From Mageeibacillus sp. UBA5747 (GTDB taxonomy: Bacteria > Bacillota > Clostridia > Saccharofermentanales > UBA5734), in NCBI GenBank assembly GCA_002419145.1, contig DIFN01000063.1, positions 1-46,006 of the forward strand: DNA of 46,006 bases, in the 5' to 3' direction. Below, one piece after another: positions 24,317 through 32,032 of the stretch. The translations under genes were made by a program, and so were the position numbers. Positions within the stretch are counted from its first letter, which is position 1; every line of letters starts with the position of its first letter. Under the pieces are notes generated by a model. It had not been told where the DNA came from. It worked only from the letters and a program-made list of their open reading frames with translations, and searched no databases.

Positions 24317-24346
24317 ATTGTGTGTGGCAAAGCAGCCAGCTGTCAA
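24317..24346 (-). promoter_or_regulatory. Candidate promoter of the LacI gene
   Basis: TTGACA (24346-24341) and CACAAT (24322-24317), 18 bases apart on the minus strand. The -35 is exact consensus; the -10 matches four of six. It would give the LacI and HD-DUF429 genes a transcript separate from rbsKDB. Confidence 0.4.
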
Positions 24347-24375
24347 TTCAAAGTGAAAAAATATCCGATGCGCGA

Positions 24376-24410
24376 AAACAGAGCGCCTGTTTATGCCGGA
24401 CGCTCTGTTT
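24376..24410 (-). terminator. Hairpin after the ribose-binding protein gene
   Basis: AAACAGAGCG (24376-24385) pairs perfectly with CGCTCTGTTT (24401-24410) around a 15-base loop, about 38 bases beyond the rbsB stop on the minus strand. Read on that strand the stem ends in TTTT but no long U-run follows, so termination may be partial. Confidence 0.6.
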
Positions 24411-24447
24411 CAATGGGTCTCGCAGGCCAGATGATTTTCTGTGGGTG

Positions 24448-25401
24448 TTATTTGGTCACCAGCTCAACCGGTACTGGAATGTTGGCATCAATGGCTTCGC
24501 CGGAAAGGTGCTTGATGGCATATTCGACCGCCATCTCGCCCATCAGGCCGGGCTGTTGAGCCACAGTTGCGGCCATTTTGCCTTCCTGGACGGCTTTGAG
24601 GGCATCGTCGGTGGCATCAAAGCCAATCACAACCAATTCCGCTTTGCGGTTTTCAGCAGCAACCACAGCACCGAGGGCCATTTCATCATTGTGGGCGAAG
24701 ACGCCTTTGAGATCCGGAGTGGCCTGGAGCATATTTTCCATGACAGTCACGCCTTCAGCGCGGTTGAAATTGGCGGTCTGCCTGGCGGCGACATCGAGCT
24801 TGCCGTCGACGGCCTGATGGAAGCCAGCACCGCGGTCATTGGTCGCTGAAGCACCCGGAACACCTTCCAGTTCAGCGACTTTAGCGCCTTCACCGACCAG
24901 GCTGATCAGGTATTCGCCAGCCAGCTTGGCACCAAGGACATTGTCCGAGGCAATGTGGGATACCACATCAGCGCCATCGACACTGCGGTCAACGGAAATG
25001 ACCGGGATGCCTGCATCGCTGGCTGTCTTGACCGATGCAGCGGCGGCCTTGGAGTCAACCGGGTTAATGATGATCAGGTCAACACCTTGGACGAGGAAAT
25101 TTTCGATCGTCGCTGCCTGCTTAGCGGTGTCATCGCTGGCTTCAACGACCAGGAGTTCAGCACCCAGGGCCTGCGCCTTGGCGGATGCGGCCTCCGTCAT
25201 GGTAACAAAGAAGGGATTGTTCAAAGTTGAGACAGAAAAGCCGATTTTGAAGGACTTGGTGGCAGGAGCGGTGGTCTCTGCAGCTGAGCTGGCAGCAGGG
25301 GTGGGGGCCTGTGTCGGTGCAGCGGTGGTCTGGCTGGCTGCGCAGGCACCAAGGCCGAGGACGAGGGTAAGCAGCAGGACGATTGCGAGCAGTTTTTTCA
25401 T
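24448..25401 (-). CDS. rbsB: Ribose-type ABC transporter solute-binding lipoprotein (RbsB-like)
   Basis: 317 residues. Lipoprotein signal with LGLGAC and Cys20, a short Ala/Thr/Pro linker, then a type 1 periplasmic-binding domain with FKIGFSVSTLNNPFFVTM, IIINPVDSKAAA, VISVDRSVDGADV, GVPGASATNDRGAGF and VIGFDATDDAL, all close to E. coli ribose-binding protein. The ATG at 25401 follows AAGGAGAGAGATTC; the open frame upstream of it lacks a ribosome site. It sits in the order rbsK-rbsD-rbsB-lacI. No rbsA or rbsC gene accompanies it, so it must use a transporter encoded elsewhere, possibly the CUT2 system at 3.8-6.3 kb. Confidence 0.9.
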   Translation of the reverse strand: MKKLLAIVLLLTLVLGLGACAASQTTAAPTQAPTPAASSAAETTAPATKSFKIGFSVSTLNNPFFVTMTEAASAKAQALGAELLVVEASDDTAKQAATIENFLVQGVDLIIINPVDSKAAAASVKTASDAGIPVISVDRSVDGADVVSHIASDNVLGAKLAGEYLISLVGEGAKVAELEGVPGASATNDRGAGFHQAVDGKLDVAARQTANFNRAEGVTVMENMLQATPDLKGVFAHNDEMALGAVVAAENRKAELVVIGFDATDDALKAVQEGKMAATVAQQPGLMGEMAVEYAIKHLSGEAIDANIPVPVELVTK

Positions 25402-25524
25402 GAATCTCTCTCCTTGTTTTAGTTTGGAAGGATGGGCTGTTGGTCTGGATTGAATTTGATTACGGCGGATGCAACTGGAATCAGGGAATGGGATGGAGAT
25501 TTGCGACAAAATTAGGCTGATAGG

Positions 25525-25920
25525 TTAGAAAATAACTCCGGCATGGAGGATGATGTTTGCATAGGGAGTGGCTTCTCCAGTCCGGATGATCGCCCGGCAG
25601 GATCGCGTCTGTTGCTTGAATTGTTCATGGCTGGTCCATTCGAGAGGGACTTCTGGCAAAAGCTGGCGAATCTGCTCCAGGACCACCGGATTAGCTGTTT
25701 CCATCTCCCGGGCCAGAGTTATCTTTTCGATCACCATATCGGCTTGCACGATCGCCAACGTTTCGAGAAAAGACGGGCTGCCCAGTTTCAAGGCCAAGTC
25801 GATCGTTTCGATGCCTGCCGGTGACGGCAAGCCACAGTCTGCGATGCAGATTGTATCTGTGTGGCGGAGGTCGCCCAAGGCGCGGTTGATGGAACTGTTC
25901 AAGGGACCGGATTTTTTCAC
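25525..25920 (-). CDS. rbsD: D-ribose pyranase
   Basis: 131 residues, the usual RbsD length. It carries the family features: N-terminal MKKSGPLNSSINRALGDL, HTDTICIADCGLPSP with the conserved His and Asp, IDLALKLGSPSF, and C-terminal TGEATPYANIILHAGVIF. It speeds conversion of ribopyranose to ribofuranose so that ribokinase can act. The GTG start at 25920 lies 8 bases after GAGGAG. It follows rbsK by 34 bases on the same strand. It is clearly a different branch from the FucU at 1937-2371. Confidence 0.94.
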   Translation of the reverse strand: MKKSGPLNSSINRALGDLRHTDTICIADCGLPSPAGIETIDLALKLGSPSFLETLAIVQADMVIEKITLAREMETANPVVLEQIRQLLPEVPLEWTSHEQFKQQTRSCRAIIRTGEATPYANIILHAGVIF

Positions 25921-25954
25921 AGCAAAAACTCCTCTTATAATGGGCTGGTGCGAA

Positions 25955-26839
25955 TCAGGACAGCTGCGCCATGACCTCAGCTAGGGTCGGCATGCCACCC
26001 TGGGCACCAAATTTTTCTGTGCTCAGTCCAGCGGCGCAATTGGCAAAAACCAGAGACTGTTCCAGAGGCATGCCCTGTGACCAAGCATAAGCGAGTGCGG
26101 CATTGAAGGTATCGCCCGCTCCTGTTGTATCGACAACGGTCGCCGGACTGGCTGGAATCTGGTGAATATCGCCTGTTTGATCAGAAAAGCTTGCCCCTGC
26201 AGATCCCTGGGTGATGATCAGTTTTTCCGGATAGCGGCGCAGCAGCGCTCGATAATCCCCCTGGTCGTCGAAGACAATGGCTGCCTCGTGTTCATTCGGG
26301 GTGAGGAACGTGATTTTTTCAATCAGGTCTGCAGGCAATTTTTGTGCTGGAGCCGGGTTTAAAAGGACAGCAATGCCAGCCTGATGGCAGAGATCAACAA
26401 CATAGGCTGCTGTATCCAGCGGGATTTCCAGTTGTAAAATGACCAGTTGACTCTGAAGCAATTCATCCCGGATCGAGTCGATGTAAGGTCGGCCAACCTG
26501 GCCATTAGCGCCTGGAACCACAACGATCGAATTGTCACCGTCGCCAACGGTGATCAGGGCTACCCCCGTTGTCACGCCTTGAAGGGTGCGAACTTGCCCA
26601 GCTTGGACCGAGTTTTCTGCCAAATTGTCAATCAACTGGCGCCCAAAATCATCAGCGCCGACACAGCCATACATGCTCACATCGGCACCCAGGCGGCCCA
26701 GAGCAACCGCCTGGTTGGCCCCTTTGCCCCCCGGGACAAAATGCAAGGCCTGACCTGTGATCGTCTCGCCTTTGAGTGGAATCCGCGGGGCGGTCACAAC
26801 CATGTCCATATTGAGGCTGCCAACAACTGCAATTTTCAC
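25955..26839 (-). CDS. rbsK: Ribokinase
   Basis: 294 residues of the PfkB carbohydrate kinase family. VVGSLNMDMVV at the N-terminus, the substrate motif GGKGANQAVALGRLG (about 38-52), TPNEHEA and the catalytic anion-hole motif TTGAGDTFNAALAY with its Asp. It phosphorylates D-ribose to ribose 5-phosphate with ATP. The GTG at 26839 sits 6 bases after AAGGAG; the frame is open 11 codons further upstream but without a ribosome site. First gene of the ribose unit, about 175 bases downstream of the LacI-operator promoter. Confidence 0.94.
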   Translation of the reverse strand: MKIAVVGSLNMDMVVTAPRIPLKGETITGQALHFVPGGKGANQAVALGRLGADVSMYGCVGADDFGRQLIDNLAENSVQAGQVRTLQGVTTGVALITVGDGDNSIVVVPGANGQVGRPYIDSIRDELLQSQLVILQLEIPLDTAAYVVDLCHQAGIAVLLNPAPAQKLPADLIEKITFLTPNEHEAAIVFDDQGDYRALLRRYPEKLIITQGSAGASFSDQTGDIHQIPASPATVVDTTGAGDTFNAALAYAWSQGMPLEQSLVFANCAAGLSTEKFGAQGGMPTLAEVMAQLS

Positions 26840-26891
26840 AAACGACTCCTTGCTTGGCGGATGAATGGTCATGCGACGATGATCAGTGCCT

Positions 26892-26905
26892 TGAAACCGG
26901 TTTCA
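26892..26905. promoter_or_regulatory. LacI-type operator (site 1)
   Basis: TGAAACCGGTTTCA, a perfect 14-base palindrome with the central CG typical of LacI-family operators. It lies in the long leader of rbsK, 53 bases from rbsK. Confidence 0.8.
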
Positions 26906-26944
26906 TATCTGGTAAAAAAAAGAGGGTCCGTGCGTTATCGGGTT

Positions 26945-26958
26945 CGAAACCGGTATGA
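26945..26958. promoter_or_regulatory. LacI-type operator (site 2, degenerate)
   Basis: CGAAACCGGTATGA keeps the left arm and centre of the other two sites but departs in the right arm. Its centre is 53 and 56 bases from those of the flanking sites, about five helical turns, so all three face the same side of DNA. Confidence 0.6.
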
Positions 26959-27000
26959 TCCATCGGACAGACCTAAAGGGTGGACTCGCTCATGCGGCTT

Positions 27001-27014
27001 TGAAACCGGTTTCA
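27001..27014. promoter_or_regulatory. LacI-type operator (site 3) at the transcription start
   Basis: A second perfect TGAAACCGGTTTCA. It begins 8 bases downstream of the -10 box of the rbsK promoter, so a bound repressor would cover the transcription start. Confidence 0.82.
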
Positions 27015-27021
27015 CGATTTC

Positions 27022-27050
27022 ATAATAATCGGTTCTTCCGCCATTGTCAA
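27022..27050 (-). promoter_or_regulatory. Promoter of the ribose unit (rbsK-rbsD-rbsB)
   Basis: On the minus strand, TTGACA (27050-27045) and TATTAT (27027-27022), 17 bases apart. Transcription would start near 27015, giving a leader of about 175 bases that contains operators 1 and 2, with operator 3 right at the start point. Confidence 0.75.
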
Positions 27051-27164
27051 GCGCCGTTTGCCTATTCATGGAGTTGGTTTGGGCCTACTGTCAACCCCAA
27101 AAATGTTCGGCCGCAGGTCTTGCAAATCGGGCGCAAAGGTGATAATTTTCATTTATAAACATTT

Positions 27165-27183
27165 GCTTATCCAATAAGCTTAT
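27165..27183. promoter_or_regulatory. Overlapping palindromes before psuK (candidate operator)
   Basis: GCTTAT-CCA-ATAAGC (27165-27179) overlaps a second palindrome ATAAGCTTAT (27174-27183), so three alternating copies of the GCTTAT half-site lie 16 to 34 bases before the psuK start. The PsuK protein has its own N-terminal helix-turn-helix, so it may bind here and regulate its own operon; this is inference. Confidence 0.4.
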
Positions 27184-27198
27184 GTAGAGAGGCTTTAC

Positions 27199-28296
27199 AT
27201 GACCAATCGCGAAGAAGAACTGCTTGCCCTCATCCGCAGGAACCCTGCAATCTCCCAGAACGAGCTCGCAAGTGCCCTCGGCATCACCCGGTCGTCGGTT
27301 GCTGTGCACATCACCAACCTCATGAAGCAAGGACTCATCCTGGGCAAGGGTTATCTGCTCAAACAGGATGATTACGTCTGTGTGCTGGGCGGTTCCAACA
27401 TCGATATCAGTGGTTTCCCTAACCAGAAGCTGATCCTTGCGGATTCCAATCCCGGCCAGGTCAAGATCAGCCTGGGCGGTGTCGGCCGCAACATTGCCGA
27501 TAATCTCGTCCACCTGGGGGTCCCGACCAAGCTGATTAGCGCTCTCGGCGAGGATGTCTACGGCAAAAAACTAATCGACCATGCCAATGCCATCAACTTG
27601 GATATCCGGCATTCCCTGATCTTAAGCAACCGCTCGACTTCAACCTACCTGGCCATTCTCGATGAAACCGGCGACATGAAAGTTGCCATTTCGCAAATGG
27701 ACATTTTTGAAGAGCTGTCGATCGATTTTATCCGGACCAAACGCCCCATCATCGAAGACGCGAAAATCTGTGTCATTGACACCAATCTTCCGGCGGAGAC
27801 CATTGGCTATGTTGTGGACAATTTCAAGAAGACAGAATTTTTCCTGGATACCGTCTCAACAACCAAGGCCTTGAAAATCAAGGACAAAATCGGGGCCTTT
27901 CACACGATCAAGCCGAACAAGATCGAGGCCGAACTGCTGTCTGGCTTGGAGATCAGGACTGAACAAGATCTGGTCCGTGTGTCTGAATATTTTTTGAACA
28001 AAGGCGTCCAGCGCGTATTCATCACATTGGCCGAAGCAGGTGTATTCTACCATGATGGCACTGAGCATGCTTTGATCCCCAGTCCCAAGGTTGACGTGGT
28101 GAATGCAACTGGAGCGGGGGATGCCTTTGTCTCTTCTCTGGTGTTTGCCCGCATCAACCAGTATGGCATGGCTGAGACAGCCAAATTTGCGCTGGCTGCA
28201 TCGATTCTGGCCTTGCGGCACGAAGAAACCATCAATCCCAGCATGTCCAAGGACAATGTCCTGCTCACCATGAAAGAGCTGGGGCTGGACAGGTAA
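27199..28296 (+). CDS. psuK: Pseudouridine kinase with N-terminal winged helix
   Basis: 365 residues. Residues about 1-55 form a winged helix-turn-helix (EEELLALIRRNPAISQNEL, LGITRSSVAVHI). The rest is a PfkB kinase with VCVLGGSNIDISGFP, ISLGGVGRNIADNLVHLG and catalytic NATGAGDAFVSSLV. The architecture and the psuG gene 73 bases downstream identify it as pseudouridine kinase, which makes pseudouridine 5'-phosphate. GAGAGG precedes the ATG by 6 bases. It diverges from the ribose unit across a shared regulatory region. Confidence 0.92.
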   Translation: MTNREEELLALIRRNPAISQNELASALGITRSSVAVHITNLMKQGLILGKGYLLKQDDYVCVLGGSNIDISGFPNQKLILADSNPGQVKISLGGVGRNIADNLVHLGVPTKLISALGEDVYGKKLIDHANAINLDIRHSLILSNRSTSTYLAILDETGDMKVAISQMDIFEELSIDFIRTKRPIIEDAKICVIDTNLPAETIGYVVDNFKKTEFFLDTVSTTKALKIKDKIGAFHTIKPNKIEAELLSGLEIRTEQDLVRVSEYFLNKGVQRVFITLAEAGVFYHDGTEHALIPSPKVDVVNATGAGDAFVSSLVFARINQYGMAETAKFALAASILALRHEETINPSMSKDNVLLTMKELGLDR

Positions 28297-28369
28297 AACC
28301 CTGCATGAATCTTGCAAAACAGACATCCATAAAAAACTTACTCTAAAAACACGACACGAGGAGAAAACC

Positions 28370-29293
28370 ATGTACGACAAATACCTTGAAATTAATCCAG
28401 AGGTCCAGACAGCATTGGCAGAGGGCAGACCAGTGGTCGCCCTGGAGTCGACGATCATCTCCCATGGCATGCCTTACCCCAAAAACGTCGCGACAGCCCT
28501 GGCGGTGGAGCAGATTGTCCGTGACAACGGCGCGATCCCGGCAACCATTGCCATCATCAAAGGCAAGCTCAAGGTCGGTCTGACCAACGAAGAGATCGAA
28601 TACCTCGGTTCTAGCCATGATGTCATCAAGGCCAGCCGTCGCGACATTCCCTTCATCCTGACTAAAGGTCTGGATGGCGCCACAACCGTCGCTTCAACCA
28701 TGATCATCGCCAATCTGGCCGGTATCCGGGTCTTCGCGACGGGTGGCATTGGCGGTGTCCACAGAGGAGCCCAGACCACGCTGGACATTTCCGCCGACCT
28801 GCAGGAACTGGCCCATACCAACGTGACCGTAGTCTGCGCCGGCGCCAAATCCATCCTTGATATCGGCCTGACTCTGGAATATTTGGAGACCCAGGGGGTA
28901 CCGGTCGTTGGCTTTGGCACCAGCGAGCTGCCAGCCTTCTATACATCCAAAAGCGGATTTGCCGTAGATTATCAGGTCGACTCCGCCAGGGAAATGGCGG
29001 ATGCCATGAAAGCTAAATGGGAGCTCGGTCTTAATGGTGGCATTGTCGTGGCCAACCCGATCCCAGCCGAATATGAAATGGACCCGGCTGTCATCAACGG
29101 AGCGATTGAGTTAGCCGTCGCAGAAGCCGGGCAAAAAGGCATCAAGGGCAAGGAAATTACCCCTTTCCTGCTTGCCAGAGTTAAGGAGTTGACAGGTGGC
29201 GCCAGCCTGGATTCTAATATCCAGCTCGTTTTCAACAACGTCAAAGTCGGAGCGCAGATCGCAGTCGAATACTGCAAAGCCACAACTGTCTGA
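28370..29293 (+). CDS. psuG: Pseudouridine-5'-phosphate glycosidase
   Basis: 307 residues, the usual length. It has the family blocks VVALESTIISHGMPYPKN, GAIPATIAIIKGKLKVGL, GATTVASTMIIANLAGI, VFATGGIGGVHRGA, VVCAGAKSILDI and GLNGGIVVANPIP. It splits pseudouridine 5'-phosphate into uracil and ribose 5-phosphate. The C-glycosidase acts after PsuK encoded upstream, and its ribose 5-phosphate joins the product of the divergent ribokinase. GAGGAG precedes the ATG. Ends at a terminator. Confidence 0.95.
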   Translation: MYDKYLEINPEVQTALAEGRPVVALESTIISHGMPYPKNVATALAVEQIVRDNGAIPATIAIIKGKLKVGLTNEEIEYLGSSHDVIKASRRDIPFILTKGLDGATTVASTMIIANLAGIRVFATGGIGGVHRGAQTTLDISADLQELAHTNVTVVCAGAKSILDIGLTLEYLETQGVPVVGFGTSELPAFYTSKSGFAVDYQVDSAREMADAMKAKWELGLNGGIVVANPIPAEYEMDPAVINGAIELAVAEAGQKGIKGKEITPFLLARVKELTGGASLDSNIQLVFNNVKVGAQIAVEYCKATTV

Positions 29294-29306
29294 GATATAA
29301 AGAGAA

Positions 29307-29344
29307 GCTGTCTTGCAACTTTTTCGGTTCAAGACAGCCTCTTT
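29307..29344 (+). terminator. Terminator after psuG
   Basis: GCTGTCTTG (29307-29315) pairs with CAAGACAGC (29330-29338) around a 14-base loop, followed by CTCTTT. The U-run is short and interrupted. Confidence 0.6.
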
Positions 29345-29402
29345 CACGATCAAAGCTTAAATGTATGGTTCTCCAGCCGGATAAGACGGGTAGAACAGAT
29401 CC

Positions 29403-29720
29403 TTACAGGTGCTTTTCGAGGGCAGCGGCGAGCTCGGAATAGGGGCGGGCACCGATCAGACGTTCGACAACCTGACCATTTTTCAGGATGTAGAGGGTCG
29501 GGATGCTCATGACACGGAACTTCTCAGCTAGTTCGGTCTGTTCGTCAACGTTGACCTTACCGATGACGGCACGGCCAGCGTATTCCTGAGAAAGTTTATC
29601 AACGGTCGGGGCGACCATACGGCACGGCCCGCACCAGACAGCCCAGAAATCGAGCAGCACGGGTTTGTCGCTTTTCATGACGACTTCGTCGAAATTACTA
29701 GCCTCAACGGTAACAGTCAT
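29403..29720 (-). CDS. trxA: Thioredoxin
   Basis: 105 residues, the normal thioredoxin length. Active site WCGPC with Cys30 and Cys33, preceded by VLLDFWAVWC, and the cis-proline in SIPTLYILKNGQ. It reduces protein disulfides in the cytoplasm. The ATG at 29720 lies a few bases after GAGGAGGAA; the open frame upstream of that is not protein-like. It follows metA by 124 bases on the same strand and probably has its own promoter there. Confidence 0.95.
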   Translation of the reverse strand: MTVTVEASNFDEVVMKSDKPVLLDFWAVWCGPCRMVAPTVDKLSQEYAGRAVIGKVNVDEQTELAEKFRVMSIPTLYILKNGQVVERLIGARPYSELAAALEKHL

Positions 29721-29810
29721 TGGGTTCCTCCTCAAAAGCCGGCTTGTGGTGTTTAATAATCCGGCGTTGCTTGTTTGTCTCGATAGTAGAGCATGCTCCC
29801 CATTTCTACA

Positions 29811-29824
29811 GTAACTAAAGTTAC
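29811..29824. promoter_or_regulatory. Palindrome between metA and trxA
   Basis: GTAACT-AA-AGTTAC, a perfect 14-base palindrome, about 90 bases upstream of the thioredoxin start and 21 bases past the metA stop. It may be an operator for the thioredoxin gene; no well-matching -35/-10 pair was recognised beside it. Confidence 0.4.
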
Positions 29825-29844
29825 ATGCCATCCGGGTGCCGGGC

Positions 29845-30774
29845 TCAGTGTTCGGCGCGGATCGAATCCAGGTCGAACGGGGTCTCCTGGTAAACGTAAT
29901 AATTAAGCCAGTTTGCAAAGAGCAGGTAGGCTGAACTGCGCCAGCGCACGATGGGCGGCCGGGCTGGATCGTCATTCTGGAAATAGTTCCGGGGCAGGTT
30001 AACCGCCAGTCCACGAGCGACATCACGCTCGTATTCGGTTTTCAGGGTCAAAGGGTCATACTCAACATGGCCGGTCAGGAAAATTTGCCGTCCACTCATA
30101 TCGGAGACCGCATAGACGCCAGATTCTTCTGATTCGGACAAGATCCGCAGATCGCTCACTTTCTCTATATCACTGCGGCGAATTTCGGTGTGGCGGGAGT
30201 GCGGGACAAAAAAGATATCATCCAGGCCTCGGAACAGTTTGACCGGGCGTGTCCAGCTGCGGCTGTGGGCAAAAACGCCAAACATTTTGGCTGGCAAGTC
30301 ATATTTAGGGATCCCAAAGTGGTAGTACAGACCGGCCTGGGCACCCCAACAGATGTGCATGGTTGAATAGACGTGGGATTTGCTCCACTCCATGATCTCG
30401 CACAGCTCCGGCCAGTAGGCGACCTCTTCGAACGGCATCTGTTCAACCGGTGCGCCGGTGATGATCATGCCGTCGTAATGGCGGTGGCGGACTTGGTCAA
30501 AGGTTTCGTAAAACTTGATCAGGTGGTCGGTCGAGGTATTTTTCGGACTGTAGCTGGCGGTGTAGAGGAAATCGACATCGATCTGCAGTGGCGTGTTACT
30601 GAGCAGGCGCAACAACTGGGTTTCCGTGACCACTTTGGTCGGCATCAGGTTGAGGAGAAGAATTCTCAGAGGGCGGATGTCCTGGCTATACGCGCGATCG
30701 TCACGCATGACGAAGACACTCTCCTGCTCGAGGATTTCTGCTGCTGGCAGGTCATTGGGAATTTTGATCGGCAT
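29845..30774 (-). CDS. metA: Homoserine O-acyltransferase MetA, acetyl type
   Basis: 309 residues, the standard MetA length. Catalytic Cys142 in STMHICWGAQAG, conserved His in FLTGHVEYDP with the following Glu of the triad, and the ITGAPVE segment. Residue 111 is Glu; in the family Glu111 goes with acetyl-CoA and Gly111 with succinyl-CoA, so this should be homoserine O-acetyltransferase, the first committed step of methionine synthesis. GGAGGTACACC-type site before the ATG. No SAM or T-box riboswitch was recognised in the 117 bases upstream. Confidence 0.94.
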   Translation of the reverse strand: MPIKIPNDLPAAEILEQESVFVMRDDRAYSQDIRPLRILLLNLMPTKVVTETQLLRLLSNTPLQIDVDFLYTASYSPKNTSTDHLIKFYETFDQVRHRHYDGMIITGAPVEQMPFEEVAYWPELCEIMEWSKSHVYSTMHICWGAQAGLYYHFGIPKYDLPAKMFGVFAHSRSWTRPVKLFRGLDDIFFVPHSRHTEIRRSDIEKVSDLRILSESEESGVYAVSDMSGRQIFLTGHVEYDPLTLKTEYERDVARGLAVNLPRNYFQNDDPARPPIVRWRSSAYLLFANWLNYYVYQETPFDLDSIRAEH

Positions 30775-30860
30775 GGTGTACCTCCATCGGTGAAATGCCT
30801 CAGGTCAGGCGATCAAGTCAGCCTAACCCAGTGTCTGTAAAAATAGTAACAAGCCGGATG

Positions 30861-30891
30861 GTCTTGTCTGGCAAATAGTCTTGTCTGGCAA
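30861..30891. repeat. Two 14-base direct repeats beside the kinase stop codon
   Basis: GTCTTGTCTGGCAA at 30861-30874 and 30878-30891, three bases apart, ending exactly at the stop codon of the uridine-kinase-like gene. No hairpin or U-run is formed, so it is probably a slippage duplication. Confidence 0.7.
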
Positions 30892-31890
30892 TCAGATGAA
30901 TTCGTGCAGGATGGATTGGGCAGGGATCTCAAAATGGTCGACCATCGGGATATGCTCACAAGCAGTAACGAGATGGCGGGCTTCCGTGACGGCCGAATCG
31001 AGATCAGCATAGCCCAAGCTATTGGCCGGGTTGATGTAGATGGAGGACGGCAAGGTGTCATCTTCGTATTCCTGCAGTGAGCTGAGAATATGATGGTAAG
31101 CCTTGGGTGCGATTATGCAGAATTCGTAGTCCAGGCAGGAGTTGATGTAGATATCAGCCTGCTTGAGGTACTGGGGGAAAAACTGTTGTTCGGTCTGGTC
31201 GATCATAGGCCAGTAGTCGATGGTCGAGAGGGCGGTTGATCCGCGATGGACGACGTCGCGGCTGATGCGGCGCAGCATGCGCAGGTCTCGCGATCCCAGC
31301 AATTGGCGGCCGTCGAGCAGAGAACACCAGGGCATGATGAAAACACCCAACCAGGCTGCCCGGGGCAAATGACCGACGATGGATTCATGCAAGCCGTGCA
31401 GGCCTTCGACAACCAGGAGATCGCCTGGTCCCAGTGCCAGCTGGTTTTCCGCTGGCAGGGAGCGGGTCCGGGTCACGAAATCAAACCGGGGTAAGATAAC
31501 GGACTTACCTTGCAGCAAATCGCTCAACTGGCTGGCTATCAGATCCGTCTCCAGCGTGTCGAGGCTCTCAAAATCCGGCCGGCCCCAGGCATCGTAGCGA
31601 ACGCTGTCCACTTTGTAATAATCATCCAGAGAGACAACCCGGGCCAGTCGTCCACTTGCACGAACCGCCTCGGCCAGGCGGCGGCTGAAGGTCGTTTTGC
31701 CGGAAGATGTCGGTCCGGAGACAAAGACCGCCTGGATAGCCAGGTCTTCGGTGACTCTGCGGACCACCTTGGCCAGTTGTTTTTGGAAACGTTCTTCGGA
31801 ATGCCAGATGAAATCCTTGAACCGGGAAACGCCAAGAGATTCTTCCAGATCCTCAATGCTGATAATCCTCATATGCACCAATTGCGCCAT
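30892..31890 (-). CDS. Uridine kinase-like P-loop protein
   Basis: 332 residues. Walker A GPTSSGKTT at about 59-67, the SLDDYYKV motif with substrate-binding Asp/Tyr (about 84-91), a phosphate-binding LVVEGLHGLHE and RRISRDVVHRG lid region (about 200-210). These match the uridine kinase/phosphoribulokinase family, in a Clostridia-type branch longer than Udk. Relatives often carry a TGS/ThrRS-like N-terminal domain, which is absent here; the first 58 residues are mainly helical. ATG at 31890 follows GGAGGTGACTTTC; the frame eight codons further upstream has no site. The substrate may be a nucleoside or another sugar alcohol. Same strand as metA, 117 bases away. Confidence 0.8.
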   Translation of the reverse strand: MAQLVHMRIISIEDLEESLGVSRFKDFIWHSEERFQKQLAKVVRRVTEDLAIQAVFVSGPTSSGKTTFSRRLAEAVRASGRLARVVSLDDYYKVDSVRYDAWGRPDFESLDTLETDLIASQLSDLLQGKSVILPRFDFVTRTRSLPAENQLALGPGDLLVVEGLHGLHESIVGHLPRAAWLGVFIMPWCSLLDGRQLLGSRDLRMLRRISRDVVHRGSTALSTIDYWPMIDQTEQQFFPQYLKQADIYINSCLDYEFCIIAPKAYHHILSSLQEYEDDTLPSSIYINPANSLGYADLDSAVTEARHLVTACEHIPMVDHFEIPAQSILHEFI

Positions 31891-32032
31891 GAAAGTCACC
31901 TCCAGATCAGACAAGAGTTCTCCAATCTCCCGTGTGAGCGTGTGGATTGGTTTTTCCTATGGTATCATCATCCTGGATGTTTTGTCTGCAAGTCGATGAT
32001 ACGAAATCACAAGCCTCAGAGGAGTTCTTCAT

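Noticed and set aside
30775..30891. SAM or T-box riboswitch upstream of metA
   Set aside because: No conserved S-box or T-box motif and no terminator-antiterminator pair was seen; only a short direct repeat.
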